Shown: one piece after another, positions 7,530 through 15,890 of the stretch
How the letters are laid out: each line of letters starts with the position of its first letter
Position numbering within the stretch: position 1 is the stretch's first letter
NCBI GenBank assembly: GCA_934086395.1
Contig: CAKOIE010000006.1
Coordinates: 1-48,667, forward strand
Source: an uncultured Bacilli bacterium
GTDB taxonomy: Bacteria > Bacillota_I > Bacilli_A > RF39 > UBA660
DNA length: 48,667 nt
Direction of reading: 5' to 3'
Program-made: the position numbers and the translations under genes
Notes under the pieces: model-generated
The model's database searches: none
The model's input: only the letters and a program-made list of their open reading frames with translations
What the model was told of the DNA's origin: nothing

Positions 7530-8711
7530 TCATCTAAATTTTCGAATTTCCTTACATCTTTGTAATTTTTTCTTAGCTTTAGATTCAATTTGTCTAATTC
7601 TTTCCCTTGTAACTCCATAAATTTGTCCAATTTCCTCAAGAGTATAGATTCTACCATAAAATCCAAAACGATATTTAATTACCTCTAATTCTTTTGGGGT
7701 AAGATTTGATAAGTTATTTAATGCATAGTTAAAATTTTTGCTAATTGCCTGATCTTCTATATTTTCTTCAAATCCCGGAATAAATTCCATAAATTCAGTT
7801 TCGTCTCCATCGTCACATCTAATCAAACTATTTAATGATATTGGTTCTTCCATATTATTTAAATAATAAAAAACAGTGTTTTCATCTAAATTTAAAGCAT
7901 TTGCGATTTCATCTTTATTTGGATATCTATTATTTGATTTATAAAATTCATATCTAAATTTTTTTATTTTATTTAATGATTCATGAGCATGAACAGGAAC
8001 TCTAATAAGTCTTGACTCGTTTGCAATAGTTCTAGAAATTGCTTGTCTTATCCACCATCTTACATAGGTTGAGAACTTATATCCCATTTTATAATCAAAT
8101 TTTTTAGCACCTGTTATTAATCCTTCATTACCAGATTGAATTAAATCTAAAAAGTCAATTCCACTATTAGTTGTTATTTTTCTTGCATACTTTTTAGCAA
8201 CAGAAACAACTAATTTTAAATTATATTTAATAATTTCTTTGAATGCTTCTTCATCACCATTTTCATATTTAATATATAATTTAGCTATTTCTTCCTTAGT
8301 TAAAATTTTTGATGGAAGGCTTCTAAAATATAACGTTACTGGATCCATTTCATCAACTGATGCATATAAATCAAATTTATCTAATGATTCTTCTTCTTCT
8401 TCTTTTTGACTAGTAATATAATCTTCATATGCATAAATCATATTATTTACAAATTTGATATTCATTGATTTTAATTTTTCAATATTATTTGGTATACAAA
8501 CTCTAGAAACCATATTTTTAAATAAATCATTGTTCTCAATTAACATTTCAATATAAACAATGTCTAAAGGTTCTTTTTCATCTCCAAAAATAATGTTATT
8601 TTCTAAAATAAAAGAAATTAGTTTTTCTAAATTATCATATGCTTTAGTATCATTATCTTCAAAATTATCATTAATAAATTTTTTTAATATTTCTAAATTC
8701 TTATTATCCAT
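7530..8711 (-). CDS. RpoD-like sigma factor paralog 1
   Basis: A 393-aa sigma-70 family protein, the closest of the four to principal sigma. An N-terminal helical domain of ~120 residues is followed by DPVTLYFRSLPSKILTKEEI (region 1.2), FLDLIQSGNEGLITGAKKFDY, FSTYVRWWIRQAISRTIA (promoter melting), SRLIRVPVHAHESL (region 2.4/3), a region 3 linker and region 4.2 EIGQIYGVTRERIRQIESKAKKKL. Only this copy keeps the canonical TRERIRQIE helix. It has its own promoter and terminator. It could be the housekeeping sigma, but the divergent region 2.4 and the tandem array suggest a lineage-specific group-2 factor. Confidence 0.88.
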   Translation of the reverse strand: MDNKNLEILKKFINDNFEDNDTKAYDNLEKLISFILENNIIFGDEKEPLDIVYIEMLIENNDLFKNMVSRVCIPNNIEKLKSMNIKFVNNMIYAYEDYITSQKEEEEESLDKFDLYASVDEMDPVTLYFRSLPSKILTKEEIAKLYIKYENGDEEAFKEIIKYNLKLVVSVAKKYARKITTNSGIDFLDLIQSGNEGLITGAKKFDYKMGYKFSTYVRWWIRQAISRTIANESRLIRVPVHAHESLNKIKKFRYEFYKSNNRYPNKDEIANALNLDENTVFYYLNNMEEPISLNSLIRCDDGDETEFMEFIPGFEENIEDQAISKNFNYALNNLSNLTPKELEVIKYRFGFYGRIYTLEEIGQIYGVTRERIRQIESKAKKKLQRCKEIRKFR

Positions 8712-8740
8712 TACTGCACTTTCCTTTCAAAATTGACTAT

Positions 8741-8769
8741 ATACTAGCATAAAATCACTATTAAATCAA
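8741..8769 (-). promoter_or_regulatory. Promoter of sigma paralog 1
   Basis: Minus strand TTGATT, 17-nt spacer, TAGTAT, about 30 nt before the ATG, followed by the AAAGGA ribosome binding site. Confidence 0.65.
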
Positions 8770-8810
8770 GTTATTTTTAACATTTTATATACCTATGTTC
8801 GGGTATTAAC

Positions 8811-8839
8811 CAAAATAAAAAGAAGCTATATGCTTCTTT
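8811..8839 (-). terminator. hup terminator
   Basis: Minus strand AAAGAAGC, short loop, GCTTCTTT and then TTATTTT, 6 nt after the hup stop. Confidence 0.85.
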
Positions 8840-8845
8840 AACAAA

Positions 8846-9118
8846 TTAATTTAAAGCGTCTTTTAATTTGTTTCCAGCTTTAAATGTTGGAGCAACTTTA
8901 GCAGGGATTGAAATCTTTTCTTTAGTTAAAGGATTAATTCCTTCTCTAGCAGCTCTTTCTTTAGCAGCAAATGTTCCGAATCCAACTAATGAAACTTTAC
9001 CACCATTTTTTAATGCTTCAGTAATACCAGCAAGTGTTGCATCTAACGCTCTTAGAGCTTCAGCTTTACTCATATTTGCTTCAGTAGCAATAAATTCTAC
9101 TAATTCTTGTTTAGTCAT
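8846..9118 (-). CDS. hup: DNA-binding protein HU
   Basis: A 90-aa HU/IHF-family nucleoid protein: MTKQELVEFIATEANMSKAE, GKVSLVGFGTF, then the DNA-clasping arm REGINPLTKEKISIPAKVAP and the FKAGNKLKDAL C-terminus. Full family length. HU bends and compacts DNA. A strong TAGGAGG site precedes the ATG and a terminator follows. In Bacillus, hbs neighbours spoIVA; here about 0.8 kb of broken genes separates them. Confidence 0.97.
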   Translation of the reverse strand: MTKQELVEFIATEANMSKAEALRALDATLAGITEALKNGGKVSLVGFGTFAAKERAAREGINPLTKEKISIPAKVAPTFKAGNKLKDALN

Positions 9119-9265
9119 TTTGACTTCCTCCTATTATTAATTTTATAAGGTAAATTACCCTACAAATAAAATTTACCAAAACTAGGGACAAAATGCAATA
9201 AAAAAGGGCTATTTTTTAAAAAAACATACGATTTTATCTAAGAATATAATTAAATTAAACAAATA

Positions 9266-9376
9266 TTAATCTCTTTTAAATTCTTTTGGTTCATTGTTAG
9301 ATATATCTTTAATCAATTTACCCATTTTTTTATACTTTTCTATTCCTTCTTTAGTGAAAAAAATACTTTTCTTAAA
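9266..9376 (-). pseudogene. Short coding remnant
   Basis: A 36-codon open stretch without a proper start (FKKSIFFTKEGIEKYKKMGK, ending in KEFKRD). An internal ATG has no Shine-Dalgarno sequence. It lies just beyond the split gene 9382-9883 in another frame and looks like the tail of a lost gene. Function not recognised. Confidence 0.25.
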
Positions 9377-9381
9377 TTAAA

Positions 9382-9633
9382 CTAGCAATAATTATCTATT
9401 AGCTTTGATATAAAGTCCCTTGATTTTTCGATATGTATAAATGTTAAAGAAGGTAATGAAGGTATAAGCTCTTTTGGTAAATCAACCTTGTAATTTCCTA
9501 AGTATATAAATTTATCTAAATCTTTTTTAGTAATGTTAAGTTCAAATATATAAGTATATAAATAATTAAATTCATTGGGATAAAATATAGTTTTTTCAAT
9601 TTTTCTCGGCATCAAAATATGTTTCAAGTCCAA
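9382..9633 (-). CDS. C-terminal part of a split unknown gene
   Basis: An 83-codon frame. Its useful portion begins at IEKTIFYPNEFNYLYTYIF and ends RDFISKLIDNYC. The upstream frame 9596-9883 overlaps it and leaves the frame at GAGAAAAATTG. Removing one A from that run fuses both into a single protein of about 166 aa (DAEKIEKTIFYPNE). It has no ribosome binding site at its own ATG. Treat it as the 3' half of one gene. Family not recognised; the small acidic alpha/beta appearance is immunity-protein-like, but that is a guess. Confidence 0.5.
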   Translation of the reverse strand: MDLKHILMPRKIEKTIFYPNEFNYLYTYIFELNITKKDLDKFIYLGNYKVDLPKELIPSLPSLTFIHIEKSRDFISKLIDNYC

Positions 9634-9883
9634 TATATGGATAAAATCTTCTTTCCCATAAGATAAGTTCTTTTTTTATATACTTTGAGTTATTTATAGT
9701 ATTTAAATCTATATTATCGATAGAATCTATTATTTTAGCTCTAAATAACTTTTTAGAGATTGTGTTACCATATTTTTCACTAAAATCTTCTGTTTTTATA
9801 AAAAGAAAATATTTTCCATCAAATTCCTTATTATAATTTTCAATCTTAATAGCGAGCGTATCGCCTTCATTTAATTTTATCAT
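9596..9883 (-). CDS. N-terminal part of a split unknown gene
   Basis: A 95-codon frame with a good AAAGGA site before ATG 9883. Sequence features: MIKLNEGDTLAIKIENYNKE, FDGKYFLFIKTEDF, LILWERRFYPYIGLETYFDA, then AEKN and stop. The stop follows a homopolymer A run; one base fewer would continue into 9382-9633. The total span is 502 nt, one base more than a multiple of three. It lies between spoIVA and hup, which are neighbours in Bacillus, so it is probably inserted. Function not recognised. Confidence 0.55.
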   Translation of the reverse strand: MIKLNEGDTLAIKIENYNKEFDGKYFLFIKTEDFSEKYGNTISKKLFRAKIIDSIDNIDLNTINNSKYIKKELILWERRFYPYIGLETYFDAEKN

Positions 9884-9929
9884 TTTTTATCCTTTAATTA
9901 TCTAGTATAAATATATCACATATTTCCTA

Positions 9930-9966
9930 AAAAAATAGAAAAGACAACACTTTTAAATGTTATCTT
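9930..9966 (-). terminator. spoIVA terminator
   Basis: Minus strand AAGATAACA and TGTTGTCTT (one G-T pair) around an 8-nt loop, followed by TTCTATTTTTT. It touches the spoIVA stop codon. Confidence 0.75.
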
Positions 9967-11444
9967 TATAAAACTATAGCTATTAAATTGTTTGATCCTT
10001 TATTAACTATTTTAGTAACTGTGTTAGATAATTTATATCTAGTTGCTTCTGGCATCATTGATAATTTAGCTTCTATTCCCTCTTTAACAATGACATCTAA
10101 ACTACGGCCAAATATTTCACTTTTCCAAATGCTTGATGGATCTTTTTCATAATCCTTCATAATATAGTTTATTAATTCTTTACTTTGCATTTCAGTTCCA
10201 ATAATAGGCTCGAATGTACTTTCTACATCAACTTTCATTAAGTGAATAGAACTAGCTAGGGCTTTTAACTTAACACCATATTTAGAGCCTTGTTTAATAA
10301 TTTCTGGAGTAGATAGTTTCATATCTGATAAGCTTGGATAAACAATACCATAGCCTGTTGCTTTAGCCATTTTTAAGGCATCTTTAACACTTGATATTTC
10401 ATCTTTACCACTAGAATAATCCATAAATATTTTAAGAAGATTTCCTTTGTTTAAGGTAATACCTCCAAGTAATTCTTTTAATGTTTCATTGTATAGTTCA
10501 TTAGAAGAATCTAAATTTAATGTAACTACGCCTGTTTTAGTATTAACATTAGAAATATAGGCTTTATTTATATATTTACTATCTTGATAATAACTAATTA
10601 TTTTATCAGCATCTTTAAGTTTGCTTATACCATCCACGCTTTCTCTTAATTTAGTTATATATTCTTCTTTTATTGGATGATCATTATTTAGCATATGAAC
10701 CCATGATGGAATATTAATTTCAATATCTAAAATTGGGAATTCATATAGGGCTGTTTTTAAAATTTCATACATATCCTTTTCATTCATTTTATCAACGTTA
10801 ATAGGAAGAACAGGAACATCGTAATTATCAGTCAAACTTTTAGCTAGATTTCTAGTTTCTTCTTTTTCGGGATGAATTGTATTTAAAATAACAATAAATG
10901 GTTTATTAATCATTTTAAGTTCGGTTATAACCTTTTCTTCGGTACTGGTTATTTCTCCTCTAGTAAATTCACCAAATGAGCCATCTGTTGTCATGACTAT
11001 TCCAATGGTAGCATGATCTTTAATTACTTTTTCAGTACCAATTTCAGCGGCCTCCATAAATGGGATTTCTTCATCATACCAAGGTGTTTTAACCATTCTA
11101 GGGTTTCCTAATTCATCCTCGTATCCATTTGCACTTTTAACTACATAACCAACACAATCTATTAGTTTAACATTGGTAGTAAATTCATCTATTTTAATAT
11201 TTGCTCCTGATGATGGAATAAACTTAGGTTCCATGGTCATAATTGTTTTACCAGGAGCTGATTGTGGGGATTCATCTATGCATCTTTTCTTTAAATCTTC
11301 ATCTTCAATATTGGGTACAATAAAATTCTCTATTACTTTTTTAATAAATGTAGATTTACCAGTTCTAACTGCTCCAACAACACCTAAATATATTTCTCCA
11401 TTTCCCCAAGTTGAGATGCTACTTATTATCTCTTTCTTTTCCAT
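9966..11444 (-). CDS. spoIVA: Stage IV sporulation protein A, spore coat ATPase
   Basis: About 492 aa, the basement-layer coat protein that polymerises on the forespore surface with ATP. Near the N-terminus: EIYLGVVGAVRTGKSTFIKK (Walker A GAVRTGKST), then VPNIEDEDLKKRCIDESPQS, TMEPKFIPS, and LIDCVGYVVKSANGYEDELG (Walker B). The frame runs upstream to 11495, but the start is placed at ATG 11444, 8 nt after AAAGGA, giving MEKKEIISSI as in the family; ATG 11450 is the alternative. A CATACATT box upstream fits sigma-E control. Its presence shows that the organism makes, or recently made, endospores. Confidence 0.97.
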   Translation of the reverse strand: MEKKEIISSISTWGNGEIYLGVVGAVRTGKSTFIKKVIENFIVPNIEDEDLKKRCIDESPQSAPGKTIMTMEPKFIPSSGANIKIDEFTTNVKLIDCVGYVVKSANGYEDELGNPRMVKTPWYDEEIPFMEAAEIGTEKVIKDHATIGIVMTTDGSFGEFTRGEITSTEEKVITELKMINKPFIVILNTIHPEKEETRNLAKSLTDNYDVPVLPINVDKMNEKDMYEILKTALYEFPILDIEINIPSWVHMLNNDHPIKEEYITKLRESVDGISKLKDADKIISYYQDSKYINKAYISNVNTKTGVVTLNLDSSNELYNETLKELLGGITLNKGNLLKIFMDYSSGKDEISSVKDALKMAKATGYGIVYPSLSDMKLSTPEIIKQGSKYGVKLKALASSIHLMKVDVESTFEPIIGTEMQSKELINYIMKDYEKDPSSIWKSEIFGRSLDVIVKEGIEAKLSMMPEATRYKLSNTVTKIVNKGSNNLIAIVL

Positions 11445-11465
11445 TCTCATTTTCCTTTCAATTAA

Positions 11466-11495
11466 AATGTATGAATGTAGTAAATATTTATGCAA
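11466..11495 (-). promoter_or_regulatory. Candidate sigma-E promoter of spoIVA
   Basis: Minus strand GCATAAA, 13-nt spacer, CATACATT. The -10 matches the sigma-E consensus CATACAMT; the -35 is partial. It lies about 20 nt before the start codon. Confidence 0.5.
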
Positions 11496-11614
11496 GAAAA
11501 AACTAAGTTTATTACAACCTAGTATTATTTATAGATGTTAATTTATTATAAATCGGTAATAAAACTTTTTCATATTTATATTTTAAAGCTTTCATATAAA
11601 AATCTTTTTGAATT

Positions 11615-11713
11615 TTAAAAATCATTTATAAGAATACCTTTTTTACTTCCACCATGGCCACCATAACTAATACCACTTAAATTGAAATTGTCAAATTCTT
11701 CTAATTTAATCAT
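11615..11713 (-). pseudogene. HipA-like kinase N-terminal fragment
   Basis: A 32-codon frame behind TATGGAGGATTAT. It contains SGISYGGHGGSKKGILI, which resembles the glycine-rich N-terminal YGG-x-GSK-x-GI segment of HipA-type serine kinases, then stops at NDF. Poorly matching coding sequence continues in another frame down to about 11540. It starts on the stop of the upstream fragment (ATGATTAA overlap), suggesting a former two-gene operon. Assignment rests on this one motif. Confidence 0.4.
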
Positions 11714-11966
11714 ATAATCCTCCATATTTTTTTAATAATGTTTTGTAATCTCCTTCCATTATATGATTTCTAAGTAAATATGATTTTGCCTTAATTTCTA
11801 GCATATCAAATTTTATGTCGTAATTAAACCAATCGCCATCTTTATCATATTTTTATAATTCAGTTATAATTTCTTGAAGCATTTTTGGTAGTTTAGATAT
11901 ATCATATTCAATATTATAATCATATAATGGTTTAACAGTTTTAAAAGAATCTTTGCTATTTTTTAT
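11706..11966 (-). pseudogene. Decayed small partner gene with lost start and in-frame stop
   Basis: An 86-codon reading frame (KNSKDSFKTVKPLYDYN, then MLQEIITEL-stop-KYDKDGDWFNYDI, ending KTLLKKYGGLYD). AGGAGG stands 5 nt before an ATA where the start ATG would be expected, and a TAA at 11853-11855 interrupts the frame. It overlaps the start of the HipA-like fragment, so it was probably the first gene of that pair. Family not recognised. Confidence 0.5.
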
Positions 11967-12046
11967 CTTACCCTCCTATTAGAGGATATCAAATATTTTC
12001 ATAATTAAACATAGCTAGTTATAAATTACAATAATTATCGCAATAA

Positions 12047-12286
12047 TTATTTTTTTCTAATCAATGTCTTTTTTGATGATTTTATTAAATCATTAGTACC
12101 TATAGTAACTATTCCTCTTTTTATACCATCTTGAATTAAATTTATTTGTTTTTGCATTATATGAATATATATTTCAAAATTAGGCCAACTGTTACTATAT
12201 ATTTTTTTATTATATTTACCTTCTCCATCATTTATATCAAAAAGTCCCGCATTGTAATATTCTCTATCTTTAGCAAGCTCATTATT
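12047..12286 (-). pseudogene. C-terminal fragment of an unknown protein
   Basis: An 80-codon open frame that begins right after a TAA and has no start codon: ELAKDREYYNAGLFDINDGE, SNSWPNFEIYIHIM, ending SSKKTLIRKK. The composition is protein-like, so it is probably the tail of a truncated gene. It is part of a 0.8-kb graveyard between spoIVA and the HEXXH gene. Confidence 0.4.
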
Positions 12287-12331
12287 TTAGCACATTTTTA
12301 AAATTTTTTCATTAAAAAAACTAAAACTTCT

Positions 12332-14146
12332 TTAAGCTCTAGTTTTTTTAATTTCAGATTTAGTTGTTCCATCAATTTGATTTATTTTATTCATCAATTC
12401 TTGATATGTATTTAAATTAAAAGTTTCATCATCAAAATCAGATATACTAAAGAGAATAGTATAAACGTCTTTTCCAAAACTCTCCATCATTTTTCTATCT
12501 CCACTGCCAATTACAATTCCATATTCCAATAAATTTAAATATCTTATTGTATCAGTTGCAGATACATTATTTTTTAATAAATTAGTTATAAGTATATGGG
12601 TTGATCTACCAGATATAATATTAGGATCACCAAAAATTCTTTTTTTCTTGATACCATATAATTTTTCATACTTAGAATTAGTAACTATATTTTCTTCACT
12701 GTTTATAACATCCAAGTTATTAATTATTAAGTTATAACTATCATCAATTGCTTGTTTAATTTGATTTAAACAAGTATTATCATATTCATCACTAGCAACT
12801 CCGAATTTTAATAAGATATTTTTATATGCATTTAGCACAGTTATTTGATTTAAATTATTTAAATCGTTAATATCTAATACGCAAAGTGCAATATTTAAAT
12901 CACTTATTAGCTTATTTTTATCTGAATTTTCTAGTCTATCCTTAATCTTCTCTAATATTTTATTAGCGTTTTGTTTATATTCTTGATTTTCTTTTTCTGT
13001 AATATCTAAAATATTAGGATTTTTTAAATATTTATCAATAAGTTCACCTAACTCATTAGCATTTTCAAGCCCTATTTTTTCATAGAACTCATCAAGTCCA
13101 TCACCCGTTATATATATATTTAATAATTCTTCTTCAAACATATCAAAGAATGTATCAAGAATAAACTCAGCCATTTCATATAAAGTTGAATCTTCCACCT
13201 GTGATTTATTAGAATTATCAATTAGGTAAATTCCTTTGCTATGAAGTAAATTGGTTATCTTTTTTGCTATTCTTTGATTAAAGATTTCATCTATCATACT
13301 TTCTTTATAGTACCTAGTTGTATTTTTACCAGCATCAGAAATGAGCATACCCATTTGAATAATATAGTCTCCATAACCCTTGTATTCTTTCAAATGCATT
13401 CCAATAATATGATTGATTTCATGAATAAGTAGTATATCAAAATAATCTTGTTCGTCAAACATTTGAGCTAATTTTCCTTTTACAGTTGTTAAAGTAATGA
13501 TTGGATAAAGTTGTATCTTATTATTTTCGACTTTGATAAAATTAGGTTGTACTTCATTATGTTGTTGAGCTTCAAAATCATAAAATTCAGCACTAAAATC
13601 TGCTCTTTCCAAAAATTTTATCTGATTTAAGACTTGCATATTTTCTTTAAAATTTAATGAAGATGTTCTAAATTCATTGTTTGCCAAACTTTCTATTTCA
13701 TCATAAATGCTAATTAATTGATCAGCTATATCAATAGATATTTCCTTTATATCTGATTTTTCATAAAAAGTATTTCTAATATTTAATATTTGCTTTGTAT
13801 TAATTCTATTTACGCTATTTTTAGGAGTTTTATCAACTATGCTTTGACTAGTGCTACCAAAAGCTCCTATTTGTGAATCATTATCATTTAAAATATTATT
13901 ACCGAATAAAAATTCAAAATCATCTTCTGATAACTTAACTAAGTTTAAAACTTTATCATGAAGCATTTTTGAATACTTTTGATTTATATCATCATATAAT
14001 TTTTGTATTTGTTTTTTATCCTTATATCCACACAATAAAATTAGACAATTATTAATTTTATTAGAAATTTTTGTTCTATAATTTTCACCATATATTTGAA
14101 CAAAACAATTTATTATTTCTTCTAAAGTTTCTTGATTAAAATTCAA
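12332..14146 (-). CDS. Unknown protein with HEXXH metalloprotease motif
   Basis: A 604-aa, mostly helical acidic protein without a signal peptide. Residues 242-251 read HEINHIIGMH, a zinc-binding HEXXH preceded by the hydrophobic strand FDILLI. A likely third ligand lies in YYKESMIDEIFNQ (Glu282 or Glu287). The His spacing is one residue short of the metzincin HEXXHXXGXXH. It starts at TTG behind GAGGTGAT, 64 nt after tadC and on the same strand, so it may be the last gene of the Tad operon. Family not recognised; peptidase activity is inference. No secretion signal is visible, so it would act in the cytoplasm or leave by an unusual route. Confidence 0.6.
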   Translation of the reverse strand: MNFNQETLEEIINCFVQIYGENYRTKISNKINNCLILLCGYKDKKQIQKLYDDINQKYSKMLHDKVLNLVKLSEDDFEFLFGNNILNDNDSQIGAFGSTSQSIVDKTPKNSVNRINTKQILNIRNTFYEKSDIKEISIDIADQLISIYDEIESLANNEFRTSSLNFKENMQVLNQIKFLERADFSAEFYDFEAQQHNEVQPNFIKVENNKIQLYPIITLTTVKGKLAQMFDEQDYFDILLIHEINHIIGMHLKEYKGYGDYIIQMGMLISDAGKNTTRYYKESMIDEIFNQRIAKKITNLLHSKGIYLIDNSNKSQVEDSTLYEMAEFILDTFFDMFEEELLNIYITGDGLDEFYEKIGLENANELGELIDKYLKNPNILDITEKENQEYKQNANKILEKIKDRLENSDKNKLISDLNIALCVLDINDLNNLNQITVLNAYKNILLKFGVASDEYDNTCLNQIKQAIDDSYNLIINNLDVINSEENIVTNSKYEKLYGIKKKRIFGDPNIISGRSTHILITNLLKNNVSATDTIRYLNLLEYGIVIGSGDRKMMESFGKDVYTILFSISDFDDETFNLNTYQELMNKINQIDGTTKSEIKKTRA

Positions 14147-14210
14147 TTATATCACCTCAATCATTTATATTCTTTTTACCACATATTCTTCAAGTCTGTC
14201 AATAATATAT

Positions 14211-14903
14211 TTAACTATTTATAATATTAATCACTAATGGAGATATAATTATTAATAGAATTAAAGGAATAAATATAAATACACTAACTAAACTTATTTT
14301 TATAGGCATTTTATTGATTCTAGCTTTAGTATCTAGAATGAGTTTATCAGATAAATAAGATAATTGATTAGATAATGATTCAACAATATTACTTCCATAG
14401 ATATTTGATTCTACTAAATTTAGAATAATATTATTTACAGTATCAGAAGGTATTCTTAGCTTTAAATCATCAAGGGCTTCATTTAAACTTTTACCTAATG
14501 AGACATCTTCCATTACTTTATTAAATTCCTTAGATAAATCATTATCAATATTATTACTAGTTAGTTCTATTGCTTTACCTAGATTAGTACCTGATTCTAA
14601 ATTCAAACTTAATATTTGAAAATAAAATATTGATTCTTTTTCAAGTTTTTTAGCTCTTTTTAATAAGGGATAGTCAAAAAAGAAATATTCCATAGCTTTA
14701 AAATAAATAACCACTATAATTAAAGAAACTATTATGTTTATTTTTGTTAATATTAAAATAAGAAAAATAAATAATGAAATAATAAGATGACTTAATAATA
14801 ATTCATCAACATTATAATTATGAGATAAACCAAATAATTTATTTTTTTCATTTATTCTTTTTAAAGTTTTTTTTGTATATATACGGGCTACTAAACTATT
14901 CAT
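14211..14903 (-). CDS. tadC: Tad-type inner membrane platform protein TadC (T2SF domain)
   Basis: A 230-aa type II secretion F-domain protein. There are two membrane segments near residues 35-65, a cytoplasmic T2SF domain (YFQILSLNLESGTNLGKAIE, EFNKVMEDVSLGKSLNEAL) and a C-terminal hydrophobic hairpin (VSVFIFIPLILLIIISPLV). With TadB it forms the membrane platform on which the TadA ATPase drives pilin assembly. It overlaps tadB by 8 nt and has a GAAGGTGG site. Confidence 0.85.
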   Translation of the reverse strand: MNSLVARIYTKKTLKRINEKNKLFGLSHNYNVDELLLSHLIISLFIFLILILTKINIIVSLIIVVIYFKAMEYFFFDYPLLKRAKKLEKESIFYFQILSLNLESGTNLGKAIELTSNNIDNDLSKEFNKVMEDVSLGKSLNEALDDLKLRIPSDTVNNIILNLVESNIYGSNIVESLSNQLSYLSDKLILDTKARINKMPIKISLVSVFIFIPLILLIIISPLVINIINS

Positions 14904-15876
14904 AATCCACCTTCAATATTCTTTTTATGATTAAAATATAACTTACGTATAAAATTATAATTAATAATATTATTACTATTCCAATTGGATTTGTTATTAA
15001 TGGTGCAAAATAATCAGGACTAATTATTAAAAGAACAGTGGTTAATAATATAGGCATAGCAAGTAAGCAATAATAAACTAGTTTAGATGATGCGGTCATA
15101 CTATTTAATTCATCTTTTAATCTTTTATTATTAGTAAACGAATTTTCAATATTAGAAAATACTCCAACTAGATTACCTCCAGTTAAATTAAGCAGAGATA
15201 ATGTACTAGTTATGTATTTAATATCTTCTACTTTTGCTCTTTCATAGAATCTATCAAAAACATCTTTTAAGTCTAGACCATATTCTAAGTCATAACTTAT
15301 TTTAGCAAATTCTTCTTTAATTGGACCTGATAAGTCTTTAACAACCATATCAACTGCTTGAGTTATATTGTATCCTGATTTAAAGGCATTATTCATAATA
15401 ACTATAGCCTTTAATAAATCATTTTCAATTAGTTTATTTCTTCTATTTATTTCTATATTTAAAACAACATTATAAGTATAATAACTTAGTAACATAATTA
15501 ATAATAAAAACATTATATTAAAACTATTTTGAAATAAACTATATAAAATATATAAGATTCCACATATCATTGATATACAAAATTTAGTAGCTATAATTGA
15601 AATACCATTATTATCTTTATAGGCATATTTATTAAATTTTTTAGATTTGTTTTTAAAATAGGCGGATTTACTTAAGATATTAATTAAAATATTTTTAAAC
15701 TCTAAATAACTATTGTAGAAATAGTCACCAACACTGATTGATTTATCTTTATTATTTATAGTATATTTATTTATTCTAGAACTTAGTTTTAAAGATTTAT
15801 TAAGTTTGATAGTATAAATAATTATAAATAATAGTGGTAAGATAAGAATTAATTTAACTAATATACTTAAGGTCAT
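14896..15876 (-). CDS. tadB: Tad-type inner membrane platform protein TadB (T2SF domain)
   Basis: A 326-aa protein with membrane segments at the N-terminus, around residues 100-135 and at the C-terminus. The T2SF domain includes NDLLKAIVIMNNAFKSGYNI, LSGPIKEEFAKISYDLEYGL and SLLNLTGGNLVGVFSNIE. Partner of TadC. It lies 14 nt after tadA and overlaps tadC, in the order A-B-C typical of tad loci. An AAAGGA site precedes the ATG. Confidence 0.87.
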   Translation of the reverse strand: MTLSILVKLILILPLLFIIIYTIKLNKSLKLSSRINKYTINNKDKSISVGDYFYNSYLEFKNILINILSKSAYFKNKSKKFNKYAYKDNNGISIIATKFCISMICGILYILYSLFQNSFNIMFLLLIMLLSYYTYNVVLNIEINRRNKLIENDLLKAIVIMNNAFKSGYNITQAVDMVVKDLSGPIKEEFAKISYDLEYGLDLKDVFDRFYERAKVEDIKYITSTLSLLNLTGGNLVGVFSNIENSFTNNKRLKDELNSMTASSKLVYYCLLAMPILLTTVLLIISPDYFAPLITNPIGIVIILLIIILYVSYILIIKRILKVDYE

Positions 15877-15890
15877 ATTTATTTTCCTTT

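Noticed and set aside
8868..9140. Plus-strand 90-codon ORF opposite hup
   Set aside because: Exact antisense shadow of the hup gene, which has clear HU motifs and a ribosome binding site.
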